From: Bugula neritina
Lineage: Eukaryota > Bryozoa > Gymnolaemata > Cheilostomatida > Bugulidae
NCBI GenBank assembly: GCA_964035545.1
Contig: OZ037769.1
Coordinates: forward strand, 12,390,633 to 12,454,632
Length of the DNA stretch: 64,000 nt
Reading direction: 5' to 3'
A program made the position numbers and the translations under genes. Position 1 is the stretch's first letter. Each line of letters opens with the position of its first letter. The notes under the pieces are model-generated. The model had not been told where the DNA came from and ran no database searches. It saw only the letters and a program-made list of their open reading frames with translations. Shown in pieces: positions 49,001 through 64,000 of the stretch.

Positions 49001-51336
49001 CTTGTCAGCTGTACTTCTTACTAAAGTGCTTTCTACTGGCAGTCCTTCCTATACTCTGCTGTACATTAAAATGTATCAACAGCTAGCAGTTAAGAATATG
49101 TGCTTTATACAATATCTACCTACTGTTGTGTATTGTTTAGTATGGTACACCTATTCAAGCATTACTCTTTTCAATTATAACAAGTTCTACTTAATAAGAA
49201 AGTTATAATAACATAACGACAATAGTTTCTTAACCAAGAGGAGGCCACAGGCTAAATACTAATAATGTAAAAGAAGCACTTTGTTTGGAAGAACCTTACA
49301 AGCTGCTTTCCTATTTGACGAATTACTAAGTCTATGAAGTACTATTATGTTATGCAACAATTACAATAGCATGATTGAGTTTAATTACTAACTTGGAAAT
49401 ATTCCCATTACTTTATGGCATATTGTGTAAGCTGTGAATCTACATGTTACTTGTAAGTTAATTTGTGAAAGCCAAGTAAATTCTTTAATTATTTGCAACT
49501 CAAAGGTGTTCAGACTGAATAAACAGAAAACAGGGTGGATGATAGTTTTAGACTGAGAGAAGAAAATAATAAAAGTTAACAGTATGGAAAATTTTAAACA
49601 GATTTTCATGCATATGTTTATGTTTATACACAAATTATAGATATATCAAAACAAGTAATATTTTGTTGCTTAAACAGCCAAAAAATATGTGTTTGTTGTC
49701 AACACTCAACAAATTAACCTAATACCATAATTCTTATTAATTAAATTTTGATTAAAAATTAGTACGTGTGATAGTTTTTGAACTGTAAGTTCTATATAAA
49801 TCATATATAGCATGAATAAAAAAGTTAAACCAACTGCTTCATTTTCATTTAATAAATATAATGAATAGCTTTTATGGTGAAAACTCATTTTGTAAAGTAA
49901 AATGTAGAAAAACTAGTGTGAGAATGTTTAGTCTTCTCTGCAATTTATTTTGGATCTATGAATATAAGCCTAGTGTTTAAATGAAATCTTACCTCTGTTT
50001 ATAGATGGAAATGATGCATGACTTTTCAAAAAAGATTGTTCAAGTTTTTTTATAACTTATATTTTAAAAAGGTGATGCAATAATTTGAAAGTTTTGAAAC
50101 TCACATAAAAGTATTCACAGTGTATCATTTTTAATATTTCTCACATTGCGTCAAGAAATTGATTAGCTTTACAATAATAGTGATTTAGGGACAGAAAAAA
50201 TAATAGTATAATAATTGTTGGGTTAGTATTATTGTTTTTAATTCAAAAATCCATGTTGTTTTCCAATCCAACAGTTTTCTCCACAAGTATATGAAGTTGT
50301 TGTTTATTAAATAAAAGTTGCGACTTACTTGTCACCTTCCAAGTTGCAGCCCACAAAAATTTCAACACGCATCATCTAATTAGCTATTCAAGTTATAAAG
50401 GTAATTTTCTAGTTGAAGCTTGGCGCAAAGTTTTTATTTCATCACATTATTGTTGTCCTGAATTTCTAGAACTATACAAGTGTTATAGTGCTGACAAAAA
50501 AGATAATCGAAGGGTTGTTATTAATAATATACATTTTACCATTCAACCAAATTTAATCGGGTGTTTTTCAATTTATTTCCTTCACAATTGTAACCTTTAG
50601 TTAAACTAAATTAAATTAAATCAATTTTAGAGATAAATTGATCGAATGCCATGCTAGAAGCTGTGTCTCAATATTTTAATTTGTTGTTATTTACAATGGT
50701 CAATGGCTGCAATTTTCTTCTATACAGGTCATCAACAGTTGTAGATATTTTATTAAGCTTTTAGCTGGCACCAGACACAAATTAGCCACCAATGATCAAG
50801 CTGTAGTCCATGTGTTGAAACATGGCCGTCTGCTGTTATGTTTACAGTTGTTATATCAGAATTTCAACTTGGTTATAGTTGTGCTCTCTCTATAATCTAT
50901 ATACATGTAATAGCAAGAGAAGACGACTATAACAAAGTTGAAATTCTGATATAACACAGAATGCTATTATTTTGTGATGCAGAATCTTTTATAGATTGCT
51001 TTCATTTCTTTAAATTAATGGAGCAACTGCTTTATAAATAAAAACCACAGTATTTTAAAAATTTTAATAATATATTTGCAGTAAATGAAACCTTCAAATA
51101 TAGGGTGCAGCAAGCTAGAATAAAATAAAATTGAAGATTAATATATTATAAGGAAACCACCATAAGGTAATCTAACCATCTAATATAATTGTTTTCATTG
51201 TATATAGTTTACAACATGCATGCCTCAAAGCACCAGGTTTAAAGGAACAATTTACTTATCTACGTAGTTTAGATATAGTTTAGCAGTGTGTTGCAACAAA
51301 AAACATCATATTATCCAAATAATATTACACATTATT
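49001..51336. other. Intergenic: upstream of the phosphatase, 3' of the ependymin gene
   Basis: AT-rich, with scattered short open frames lacking family features. The only structure I see is the inverted repeat at 50851-50954. The phosphatase promoter should lie just above 49000; no TATA box was identified. Confidence 0.55.
50851..50954. mobile_element. Short palindromic element (hairpin), MITE-like
   Basis: Arms TTATATCAGAATTTCAACTT and its near-exact complement ending CTGATATAA, with about 45 bases of imperfect pairing each side. Confidence 0.65.
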
Positions 51337-53248
<1,912 letters not shown>

Positions 53249-53305
53249 GGTTACTGTTGAGTGTGCAGAATCCTTGGATAATGAATATTCTGATAGTGTG
53301 TGTCT

Positions 53306-53314
53306 CCTTTTATA
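53306..53314 (-). promoter_or_regulatory. TATA box of the ependymin gene
   Basis: Minus strand TATAAAAGG about 60 bases upstream of the start codon at 53248, leaving room for a start site about 30 bases downstream and a short 5' UTR. Confidence 0.65.
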
Positions 53315-53500
53315 TTGAAGAGGGCTTCAACTGACAAGGGCTGGTATTATTTCCATGATTGCATCATTGCATTACATTCTCGCAGTAGATGGCTAGTTTG
53401 AATGTCACGTGGTACTTTCTCTGGCTGTAGATTACCTCACTCTTCTGTTTGTTGCAAAATATAGCTTCACATCATAAGATCTCTAGCTGTCACTAAATTA

Positions 53501-53802
<302 letters not shown>

Positions 53803-54880
53803 GCTTGAATTTACACATCGTTTGAATATCCTTTAGTAGAAGCATAAGTTTCTTCTATTGTGAAGGTGTAGGCAATGTTCTATGCTGGCGAGGGGACAAT
53901 TCTCAAAACAGCTGCTGTGCACAGATTGATCGATTATTATTTTCTAAAGTAGTATGATTAATAAATAAGGCATATAATTTTTGTATTTTCATTGACCATT
54001 AAAAAGTTTTGAGCTGCTCATTAAATCTGCCTGGCATAAAGTGAATGTATGTTCAACAGGGAATTCAATCCCATGATACAATGTATATGATAATATTTTA
54101 TATTAATAATATTTTGATAAAAATTCAACTTCCCTATATTGTAAATAAATATTCAACATGTGACAGTTATAGATTGCATCATTATATCTGACACTCACAA
54201 GAACTGCAACCGGTAATTTCATCGTTATAAATATCCAGACAGTAAATTCCACATTATGAGGCCATATTATGTTGACATAAGACTTACTGATGATAAGATA
54301 GCCATCTCACTAAAACTCAGTAAATTAGTCATATGATGAAATCAAAATGAACTGGCTGTGTGATAAAAATACTTGCACAACATATTTTTATCAATTTTTC
54401 TAGTGCACTGACCAGGAACATTTTCATTATTTGTATGTATAATGCTTTTCACAAAATTTTATTTGAATTTACTGTATAGAGAATTCCAGATCAACTTGCT
54501 CATCTGCACTCAAAAGATTATTTTAAAGTTATCATAGCTGTGCAATATTTTTCTCCACTTATAGCTATCTATAATAATACGATAGAATATTTATGGGATT
54601 TCTTTGTAGTTTTACCGCACCTTATTGCATTCATATTTAATATGTACCATCAGGCAACATGGCTACTTTCTGTGACAATTTGTAGAAATAAGTTTATTGA
54701 TTGCATTTAGATTTCTGAAGCAAACCTCGTTAATTTATTCATGTATTGTAAACAAGACATCAAACAAAGCTACATATTATGGTGTAGTTTACAACTGCAC
54801 TATAATCATTATTTAATAGCTAGCCTATATTTAAGCAAGTCAGCTTTTAAATCTTGCACGTTTAGAATTAAAATATTGCT

Positions 54881-54937
54881 AAACATGTTTTGAAATGGCA
54901 GCATGGCTATAGTCATGCTGCCATTTCAAAACATTTT
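54881..54937. other. Perfect 20-bp hairpin of unknown role
   Basis: Arm TGTTTTGAAATGGCAGCATG (54885-54904) and its exact complement at 54914-54933, with a 9-base loop, extended by a few bases with one mismatch. Too small a loop for a standard microRNA precursor; could be a MITE remnant. Confidence 0.6.
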
Positions 54938-56513
54938 TAGAAGAATATATTCTTATGAAACTTGGGCGTATATTTGGAGCTGGTAAACCAGAACTACTTT
55001 TGATTGCCGTCTGCTTTACATCCTAAACAGCCATGATACCCTAGCTTTAGTTGATGCCATAACTTTTCTCTCAAATTTGTTGCAAATTATTGTTGAAGCT
55101 CTATCTGAGAGATTAGCTTGCGTTTCCAGTTTCTACCTCTAAAAATTATAGAAGTTATACACGTGCATGCAAAGTGCACATACCATATTCATATAATACA
55201 AGTGTTTAAAAAGAACCAAGTCAGTAAGTCTACACATGCAAGATAATTCATAGATTTTTATGTTGAAAGATGCTATTTTTTCCTTTCTTCATGTTCATTT
55301 TGATATCGTGAGATTTCTCTCGAAGATAATTTCAATACGGTTCACTTCAATATTTAATTGTTTGAAAATAGTAGACTTTTTTGGGCAAGCATTAATACAT
55401 GCTTGGATTATAGTCAATGAACTTAAAAAAGTCTGTTTTGTATTGTCTGCTGTGAGAATATAAAGCTGGAATAATCAACATTGAGCTGTGCTGGATTTAG
55501 TTAAATCTTATAGCCGAGTAAAACTGTCATAATATGTTTATTACCAGCATAGCATTTCCTGTTATTGATTTTTTATCATAGTGATTTCAGAGGCTAAGCC
55601 TAAAAATTATCACAGATTTTAAAATGATAGAATTCATCAAAGTTTAAAGTTTATCTGAATTTGAGAATATAGATCATAGTTAAGACCCGAATTATTTAAG
55701 TTTTATAAAAAAAAACCTCAGTGTTTCGATGATTTTATTTGTAATTGTTCTAATATACCCTTAAATAATTCTTGCATGCTTTACTTCAAGCATTATTTTT
55801 CTACTATTTTACTGTTGACTAAATTTATTTATTCATTATAATATATTATAGTGCAATGCATTTTAATTTTTATAATATAAAATGGAATGATGTAAGATTT
55901 AAAATCCATGGTTGTGAAAACTCGAGATCAAACAGAACACACATTTTTGGCTGAGTAGATACTCTAGCTACTGTGATATAGTATATTTGCAATAAATTGA
56001 TTATAATTTAGTTATTATATAATTAGTTTTATGTGTATTACATTTAGGGAAAACTATGTCAATAGAAACTTACAGCAAATACATAATAAGTTCCTGCAGT
56101 AACCATGTCAAACATAAAGAAATAATTTGGCACAAAAATGAATTGAGTCATGTTTTTGTAACACTAAAAATGTGTGGTAATATGTAAAAAAAGCTAGTAA
56201 TTTGGCATAGCTATAAGTTTGACTTCCTTGTCTTAGTTGCAGGTTAAATGCAGTAAATTAGACATTAACTTATAGCTTGGAGCATGTTTTCATTGTTTGA
56301 ATAATTTTCTATATGAATAGCCGCACAGAAAAGTTATACTATTTGAAAACCACACTCCTGCTGTTTTATTGTTTAATGACTAAATGTAATAGCAATTGGA
56401 AAAATAGTTTGTGTTCAAATTATTTTGGTTTCTAAATTCATGACATCATCGAAAGTTATAGAAATTTGGTAGAACTAGAAAGTATAATTGGCTTGATATG
56501 CACTAGATTCATT

Positions 56514-56667
56514 ATGTATATGTATATATGTATATATGTATATGTGTATATGTGTATATGTGTATATGTGTATATGTGTATATGTGTATATGTGTATATG
56601 TGTATTTATGCGTGTGTGCGTGTGTGCGTGTGTGCGTGTGTGCGTGTGTGCGTGTGTGCGTGTGTGC
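56514..56667. repeat. Compound microsatellite (TATATG / TGTGCG)
   Basis: GTATATGTGTATATGT units followed by about 11 GTGTGC/GTGTGTGC units. Open frames on both strands are artefacts. Confidence 0.95.
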
Positions 56668-59600
56668 ATTATAATGTTTGTGTGGGTAAACATGTATATG
56701 TGTATGCGTTTTGCTAAAATCTCATTCTACCAGATTTGGTTTTTCTGAACTAACAATTTATTGTTGTATATGTTCTTAAAAAATACTGAAAAATAATTGT
56801 TTTTAAGATCTGGGCAAAATATTTTTCTCAGGTTTTTTTGAAACTTGGATAATAATTGAGCTGAAATGAAAATAATCTATTGAAAAAATGTGTGCTTCAC
56901 AAATGAAAAATTGTGCCATTTATATTTTATATTTTATGTTTACTGCTACGTGAGATACTAATAATCAAAAAGATGCTTTGATTCGTGGCATATTGATGTC
57001 TTTTAAAACATACTCCAATCCTATTTACAAGTTGGCATTATGTTCTTAATTTGTGAGAAAATTTTTCTGTATTGAGACAAACATGTTTTTGTCAGCATAA
57101 GTTTCTAATTTTCTAAGCTTATATATTTAGTTGAAGATAAACTTTTTAGCAACATTGCATTATACATACATTGGTGCAACAAGTTTTCTGAACATCTAAT
57201 AAATGTTCTGTCCAAATGTTGATTTCTAAAACTTAGCAAACATTTTTATAACATATTATAGCCACGGATATTAGGTGAAAACATTGGGACGCAACCTTTT
57301 CACAGTGTATGCAAATGTTTTTGTTAGCTTGGATATACTGTAAAGATATAATAGCCATCTCTTAGCTCACTCCTGCTACCCCAGGCTTTATGGTTGTAAA
57401 AGCTTGGGTTTATGGATTGCCTGCTACTATACCTCATCCACGCTTGTCTGTGTGGCTTTTAAATGGCTTGCAGTTTATTGGGCAATAGAATTTTGTTATG
57501 TAGCCAACTGACAGATGTACTGGATTTACTTGCAGCTTTTGTGAACAGCCACTCTCAGATCTTTATTGTAAATGGCCGTGAAGGTTACATAAAATATAGT
57601 GTGTGTCAGCAGGAAAGCAAAGGTTTCACGGTATACAAGAAAGAACCAGTGAACCACTTCATGCAACAAAGTGGCACACTTACTCAATAGTGAAACCTCA
57701 CAGTACTCTACAGAGTGAAACGCTACAGATACACTACAGCATACATGATAGAATAACTCCCAGGGAGAAACCAATAAAACTCTACTATAATATAAATACC
57801 CTGTAAATATACAATTACATATAACTAAACCTGTTAAATCATAATTATTTCTTGAAAAATAAAATCAATATTATATAGCTGTATTTCTACAAATACAAAG
57901 TGCCATTTAATAAACCATATGAATGCCCATTGATTAGTCTTGCAACTTGAGAGATTAAATTGCATTCTCAAGATTTCACTGCCAATCAAGAACATGTTTT
58001 AATGCAATCATTTTATGCCAGAGCATTGACATGGGATAATAATCAGCAAAATAATTGACTATTTCGTGCAAAACATGCCAAATAAGGTTGGGTGCACTGA
58101 ACACCCGGAACAAATCATTGATTGATCAAATGAACTTAGTCTATTTATGTCCAGCTTCAGAGCTATATACAGCAAGTATCAATGCTTCATAATGAAGTTA
58201 TTAAATATTTCCTAATTATTATATTACTCTGCAGTTTACAGCTATACATAATAATAATATAATTATTTTTGCTTGGCAGCAAAGGATTGATGCTGTTGAA
58301 TGGATATCATTACCAGTGGCTGGCATGTCAGTTGTGAACACTATGCTGTGTATATAAGGTAGGATAATCTATAAATGATTTAAACTTGTATGTAAGTTTA
58401 TTCTTTGTAAACAGTTTTATACTTACTGTATATATTAACAGTAGAAGTGCATATATATCATGTAACTATAATATGCTCGTGTTGACGATTCTCCTTTTTA
58501 TAACTAGCATGAAGTGTTTAAAAACACATCTAATTTACTGTTTATTTATTTATGCGCAGTTTTCAAATATAAAGCATATATGTAAATTACCATTAGCGAT
58601 TTCACACAAAGCTTTTTATAGGCCTTGATTCTTTGAAAGCTTTTTACAGTTTCTTTTCTGAAAGTTTGTTAAACGACAATATAATAATATCACAGGGTTG
58701 CAATAAATAATTAGTTTTATTTTGCAATACTGTTAGATAGTCGAGTAGCTGAGAGAGGTTCAATCCAGTACATACATAAAATATTAGCTATTCAACTAAA
58801 AGCTTTTTTTTATAGCTTTTTTTCTGAAAGCAACATCTGAGTGAAGAATGATAAATGGATACTATTTTCACACCCATTATGATTAATTTATTGCCAGCCC
58901 CAGTTTGATCCTTAAATAAACTGGAGATAGCTATATATATAAGGACTCTGTACTGTGTGTGCGTGTGCACAACATTTCCTGCATGGTCGGAAAAACGCAA
59001 TTCTAAAAGCTCCAAATTTCCCTGTCACCTCCGGGGTCATTAACCTTAAGTATTTTAACCTGAATTCGAAGAGAGTATGATTTAAATAATATGAAATAAT
59101 TAAGTAATTACTTGTCTATTCTTTTGTTCTATTTCTAACGGCTATTCACTATAATGATTATGTCCAGTGTTATATCTACATTCACTTCTTACATAATATA
59201 ATCAATCACTATACATCCAGTTATCAATAACTCTAAGATAAACTACATAAGACGCTACCACGTGGGAATTGCCTTACATTCTAACTTAGGTCATATGTTG
59301 CAGCGACTTCTAGTATGAACTGTCATCCTTCAAACTACAACTTCGATCATTACATTTCACCAAGGTCATGTGACCTGATTTATAAGTGAGGTATGTGACC
59401 TAGCTTTGCAAAAACTAAGTAAATTTAGATGATTGCCTGCATGTATTCTTCTACTGAAGATCATGCCTAATTAACTTTCAATCTAATGTTTTATGGTTGT
59501 GCAATATTTCTAATTAATATATAACAGCTAGCAATTCATTCGCTACTTTCTATATAGCTCTTGGAAGCTGTAACATCTTTTATATTCTTAGCAAGTTGAA

Positions 59601-60145
59601 ATTTAGAAAGGCTTGCAAAGGTTGATATCAACTCTTGTGAAAGTTTGTATACTCTATAATATGATGAGTTTAATATATTTTGATTAGAGTACTATGTTTA
59701 ATATAATATCATGTAAAATTTCTCATGTATATTACATTATGTATAGGTAATATACTATGTGTAATATTTTATGTATCATATATTTTGTGTATAATATAAT
59801 TATTATGAATAAAATCCTATATGCAGTATATATTATGTATAATTTATTATATGTAATACATTATGTATAATATAATTATAATAATATTATACATTATAAT
59901 AACATTGTGTATAATATATACTGTTATTCATGTTAAGTTGCCACATCATTAAGAATAACTATTGCATGTTACAAGTAGCTAATTACAAAGATGTGAGGTT
60001 GAAGTGCATGTATCATAATTCCCACAAGCCAATTTCACTTCTACATAGATTAACAGTTTGTTAAATATCACTTTACTGCTTATCAATTTTCATACTTTAG
60101 ATTTTTATGTTTGTAGAAAAACACTTCCAAGAGTTAATTGAACTG

Positions 60146-61868
60146 ATGACAATGGGTAGTCTAATTAACGGCTCCAACTGCAGTACCAGTGCAAGCGTAG
60201 AACCTATTTTAGACCCCACTGCTAAAGGTGTATTCTCAACTATCTACACGTTGGCCTGTGTACTAGGTGTTGCAGGAAATATCTCTTCTCTCATAGTTTT
60301 TGCCGTTGGTCGAAGATGCAATACGGATATAAGCGGCTTTCTCATCAACCTAGCCGTGGCCGACCTTGCCATGACTTTAATATGTATTCCATTTTCATTT
60401 ACAAACGCAATGCTCCAAGAGTGGATATTCCCTGAAGCTATGTGCCCCATACTTCTTTTTACTCAACTCTTATCCGTTACAGTGAGTGTCTACACTAACA
60501 CAGCTATTAGTATTGACAGATTCGTAGCAATTACCTATCCTATGAAATTAATGTCACGCAGCAGAAAATACGTTCGCTGGGCTATACTCGTCATATGGCT
60601 TGTTTCTATCGCCCTTTGCTCAGTCCAACTTATTGTAGCCAAAGTTAAAGTTGGACCAAACTGTGAAATGGTCTGTAACGAAGTTTGGAGTGATGATGAC
60701 GTGAACAAATCAGCAAAATTACGTCAAATTTACACTATTATTATTCTTGTAATAACCTACATTATACCAGTTGGATTTATTGCCATTATGTATGGGTTGG
60801 TCTGCACTCAGTTGTGGAAAAGAACAACGCCTGGTGCAAGTGACCAAGTGAGAGACTCTCGGTTACTAAAAACAAAGAAAATGGTAATAACTTTTTATAA
60901 GTTATCTATCTTTTCTCATAATGATAGATTATAATTTTTATTTTTATTTTAACTTTATCAGTATACCTATATGATACGGTGTACACGGTTGTTTTAGGTG
61001 GTGAAAATGCTGATAACTATGACCATCCTGTTTACCATCTCCTGGATGCCAGTGCATCTATTCTTTCTCATAGTTGATTTTCGAAAGAAAGATGCAGGCG
61101 TTCCCGATGTAAAGAAACTTACCATTTTATACATGACAGCCAACTGGTTAGCAATGTCCAACAGTTTCCAGAACCCTATTATCTATGGATTTCTCAATAA
61201 TAACTTCAGGGTGAGTGAAAGTGCTTTTTTGCTGTGCTTTAGAATTTTGCCTTTACCATTTGTTTTTAGCAAAAATTTGCAATTCAAAATGATTAATTAG
61301 GTACTTAGCTTGAAAATGTATTTCTTTACAGTTATTGATATGCATGCAGCATTGCCTGTGTCTGGTACTATTCAATGCATTGCCAGTTTTTGATTACTTT
61401 TATTTAAGCAAGAGTTTTCCCTTAAACCAAATTTAAAAATATTTTTCTTTTCCTGAATGCTTTAAACAAAATAGTGGTTGTTGCCAGGTTATTAAAACAG
61501 TCAAGTCTCGAATTGTTTTAAAATCTGTTTCTACTTTTGCTAAATTTACCCATTTTAGTGGCTAGTATTTTAAAACCAGAACCTAAAACCACATAAAACT
61601 GCTTCTAGCAAGTCACTTTATAGATCAACAAAGTCTGCTAATTACACTTCATTCTATTCTTACTTCTGATACTGGCTTCATCTGTTTGCAAAAAATTGCA
61701 ATTGAAACCCCTCTTGGCCTACCAGTGGGACATCATTCATTACTTATTAGCCATACAAGATGTTAATTACTGTTCATTAACAACACGATTTTATCTAACC
61801 ACATGTTTTTACACATGTAGTGTAACATTAAGCTAAACTACTATTTTTTCTATCATAATATATTATTT

Positions 61869-61909
<41 letters not shown>

Positions 61910-63155
61910 CTTTTATTTAAATTTGTAAGTTGCATTCAAAATAAGTGCATCAAGGTCTATCTATATTTAATTTTGCCAGCAAATTATCTTTTATATTAAT
62001 TATATGGCCGCGGGCAAAGAGAATAATTAGCTAATTACTATTACAGTGATATCACTAATTACTTTTACTACTAAGCTAAAAATATACAACCAGTCCACTT
62101 GTTATTATAGTTGTATTTATGTAACACTGTCGGCCTACGTTCATTTTTACCCAATGACTAATAAGGGTTTGCAGAGACCAATTATATTTAAAGCATGTCC
62201 ACAGTTTTTATTAATGACATAGTTGTATAATACAGTGTCAGTTGACGGAGGTGGTGGCTTCAGCTTCAATACTATCACAAAGCATATGTAAATTGAAATA
62301 TTATTAAATGAGATGCAAGAATCATTGAATTACATTTATAATACAGTGTCTTTAAAAGGAAATGTTACAACACTTTTCATGAAAGCTAGATGTCAAAGGG
62401 CATGCAATTTTTGTTGACAAATTTTAGTACAAAGTTTTTCAAAAAGATGGATACTAAACATTCTTGTACCCAGTATTTGAAAATATTCAGTATGGAGCCA
62501 GGAAATAAATAAATGACTGCATGCCTATAGTGTGTTCTAGGTAATGAAGGTTTGCTTAGAGGCTGTTCTCCAGATATTTGCTGTAGATTTCACTTTTACC
62601 TTATCTATTTGCTGTAGATATCATCTTTACCTATGTTTTGCTTTTGACAGTCTGACTTGGCAGAGCTGCTCATAAAATGCTGCCCATCACTCTCCAAGAT
62701 TGAATGCATTAAGAGAGCAGCTTCAGCCAATCAGCCGCTCTCAAGACTGTCAACAAAGGCATCGTTGCTCACTGAGAGAGCCGACAGCAGGGGGGAAATG
62801 TATCGCCATAGAAATCGGTCTATCAGCTTGGCATCTCGGACAGGACTAGCTGTGAGTGTAAAACTCTTCTTCATTTGCTACTGGTATATGCAAACTAGAT
62901 AAAAGGGGCATTATTACTGATGAAAGACTGAAAAAGTAGCCAAGTTTAGGATTACATGATTTTTAAATTACAATTGCAGTATTGCTACAGTTTACCACTC
63001 AAATACCTTTTTTCAAACTGTAGAAGAAATCGACTGACCGAGCATACTCAGAAGACACACATAATGATGAGATTAGCACAATGTTACTACAGGAGATACC
63101 ATCAGAAAATTCCAGAGAATCAAATGCTGCTGCTGCTATTGATGGGGATGACTAG
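60146..63155 (+). CDS. Class A (rhodopsin-like) neuropeptide-type GPCR
   Basis: Exons: about 60146-60883, 60998-61210, 62651-62851, 63024-63155 (TAG); phase 0 at each junction, about 427 residues. Start could be ATG at 60146 or 60152 (an ATG at 60107 is probably before a 5' UTR splice acceptor). All seven helices are visible: GVAGNISSL (TM1), FLINLAVADLAMT (TM2), CPILLF with SIDRFVAITYP after TM3, WAILVIWLV (TM4), IYTIIILVITYIIP (TM5), TILFTISWMPVHLFF (TM6), NSFQNPIIYGFLNNNFR (TM7/H8). ECL2 has CEMVC pairing with the TM3 Cys. N-terminal NGS/NCS sequons, and CC after helix 8 as a palmitoylation site. The SWMPVH and NPIIYGFLN patterns fit the beta-group peptide receptors (NPY/NPFF/RYamide/tachykinin-like). 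Ligand not assignable by eye. Confidence 0.93.
61876..61906. repeat. (AT)n microsatellite in a GPCR intron
   Basis: Short pure TA run in the 1.4 kb intron between exons 2 and 3. Confidence 0.95.
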
Positions 63156-63250
63156 ATGACCACCACATAACTTTTTGTGCACACAGCCAATAGAGAGCCA
63201 GATGCTGCTGCTGCTTTTGATGGGGCTGATTTGACCATCACATAACTTCT
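63110..63250. repeat. Tandem duplication across the GPCR stop codon
   Basis: The stretch from GAGAATCAAATGCTGCTGCT through the stop to CACATAACTT recurs about 78 bases later (GAGAGCCAGATGCTGCTGCT ... CATCACATAACTT) in the 3' UTR, with substitutions that leave the second copy non-coding. Confidence 0.75.
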
Positions 63251-63338
63251 AGCTTGATTTGCTAGGTTAACAGAAGATATTTGGGCTTAATTTGTTGTTT
63301 CTGCACTAAGCTAAACTTGTTCTAGTCAGCATTTCATA

Positions 63339-63391
<53 letters not shown>

Positions 63392-64000
63392 AAGTGTTCA
63401 GTATATTGTGTTAAATTAGTATCTCATTGTGTGAACTACTCCTTTCTATGTTTTACAATTCATTCTCAATAGTGAATTATCATCATTTTAATTTCTAAAG
63501 AGCATTAATAATAAATTATTGTAAAGTGGTCTAGCTAATTTCTAGGCATTTCAAATTTAAAGTAAATTAAATTTCTATTTCATTCAAATTCTTGAGTTGC
63601 GTTGCACATTTCCAAGAAAACATAGCTTTTAAGGTTTATAGCCATATATATATATGCAGCTAGAGCCAACTCTTCAACGTGTTTTATGTTTATATATATT
63701 TTTGTTATAATGATAATAATAATAGTATATAATGAAACATACCAGAATTTTCTACACTATTGAAGCCATGATTACATAAGTTTTGATCTCACGACAGAAG
63801 GTTTACTAAATGTATATTTTGTATTGCTAGATCATGTCTGTAAATTCATGTTGTGATACCGAGCCCTGTAGAAACCATAGCAACATAATAAAGTTGAAAA
63901 TACTAGTATTTTCAACTTTAGTTATTATGTTGTGACAAAATAAATTTCTTTATGCCTTGTAAGATGTGGCACAGTAATTGCTACTTTATCACCATGTTTA
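63156..64000. other. GPCR 3' flank
   Basis: Contains the duplicated exon end, a (TA)n at 63343-63387, and an inverted repeat at 63880-63937 (AACATAATAAAGTTGAAAA and its complement). No coding signal. Confidence 0.55.
63880..63937. other. Near-perfect palindrome
   Basis: CAACATAATAAAGTTGAAAA, then TACTAGTA at the centre, then the complement with one extra base (TTTTCAACTTTAGTTATTAT). Possibly a MITE end; the rest may lie further out. Confidence 0.6.

Noticed and set aside
57463-57806. Overlapping open frames upstream of the GPCR
   Set aside because: No recognisable domain, no good splice context and no similarity to the GPCR N-terminus.

Overview
This window is nuclear DNA of an invertebrate animal. 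It is AT-rich, and its genes are split into short exons with GT-AG introns, separated by long non-coding stretches full of tandem repeats, tRNA-derived SINE-like elements and palindromic MITEs. The gene families seen are metazoan: a C-type lectin receptor, IFRD1/2, a GPRC5/BOSS-like class C GPCR, an usherin-like LamG/LamNT module, plexin-type IPT domains, PHOSPHO2, ependymin and a neuropeptide-type class A GPCR. A peptide GPCR beside an ependymin fits a bilaterian, perhaps a lophotrochozoan, but I cannot name the species. All assignments come from reading the sequence and remembered family features; no search was run.

Layout, left to right. 354-5411 (+): 3' part of a single-pass C-type lectin receptor. 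7350-14608 (-): a complete IFRD1/2-like gene of 12 coding exons, convergent with the lectin. 14.6-21.3 kb: no gene, with a decayed Tigger/pogo-like transposon. 21272-29413 (+): a GPRC5/BOSS-like receptor with a very short N-terminus and a long Tyr/Arg/Ser-rich tail. 31267-44449 (+): a large single-pass receptor combining an usherin-like N-terminus (LamG-like, laminin N-terminal, laminin-EGF) with plexin/MET-like IPT domains and a cytoplasmic tail of about 18 tyrosine-bearing nonapeptide repeats. 45304-49000 (-): a PHOSPHO2-like HAD phosphatase. 51337-53248 (-): a secreted ependymin-related protein with a TATA box. 53.3-60.1 kb: no gene, with long microsatellites. 60146-63155 (+): a class A neuropeptide-type GPCR.

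Nothing suggests an operon; these are independent loci. The strongest candidate for something undescribed is the usherin/plexin chimera with its repeated tyrosine tail (finding 1-2). A second theme is that several minisatellites sit directly on splice junctions. In the IFRD gene the 3' splice site and first codons of the last exon are repeated nine times; in the GPRC5-like gene a 5' splice site is repeated. Exon boundaries below were set by GT/AG signals plus reading phase, and the phases chain correctly in every gene except at one junction of the usherin-like gene (31494 to 33152) and two loosely placed IFRD junctions.
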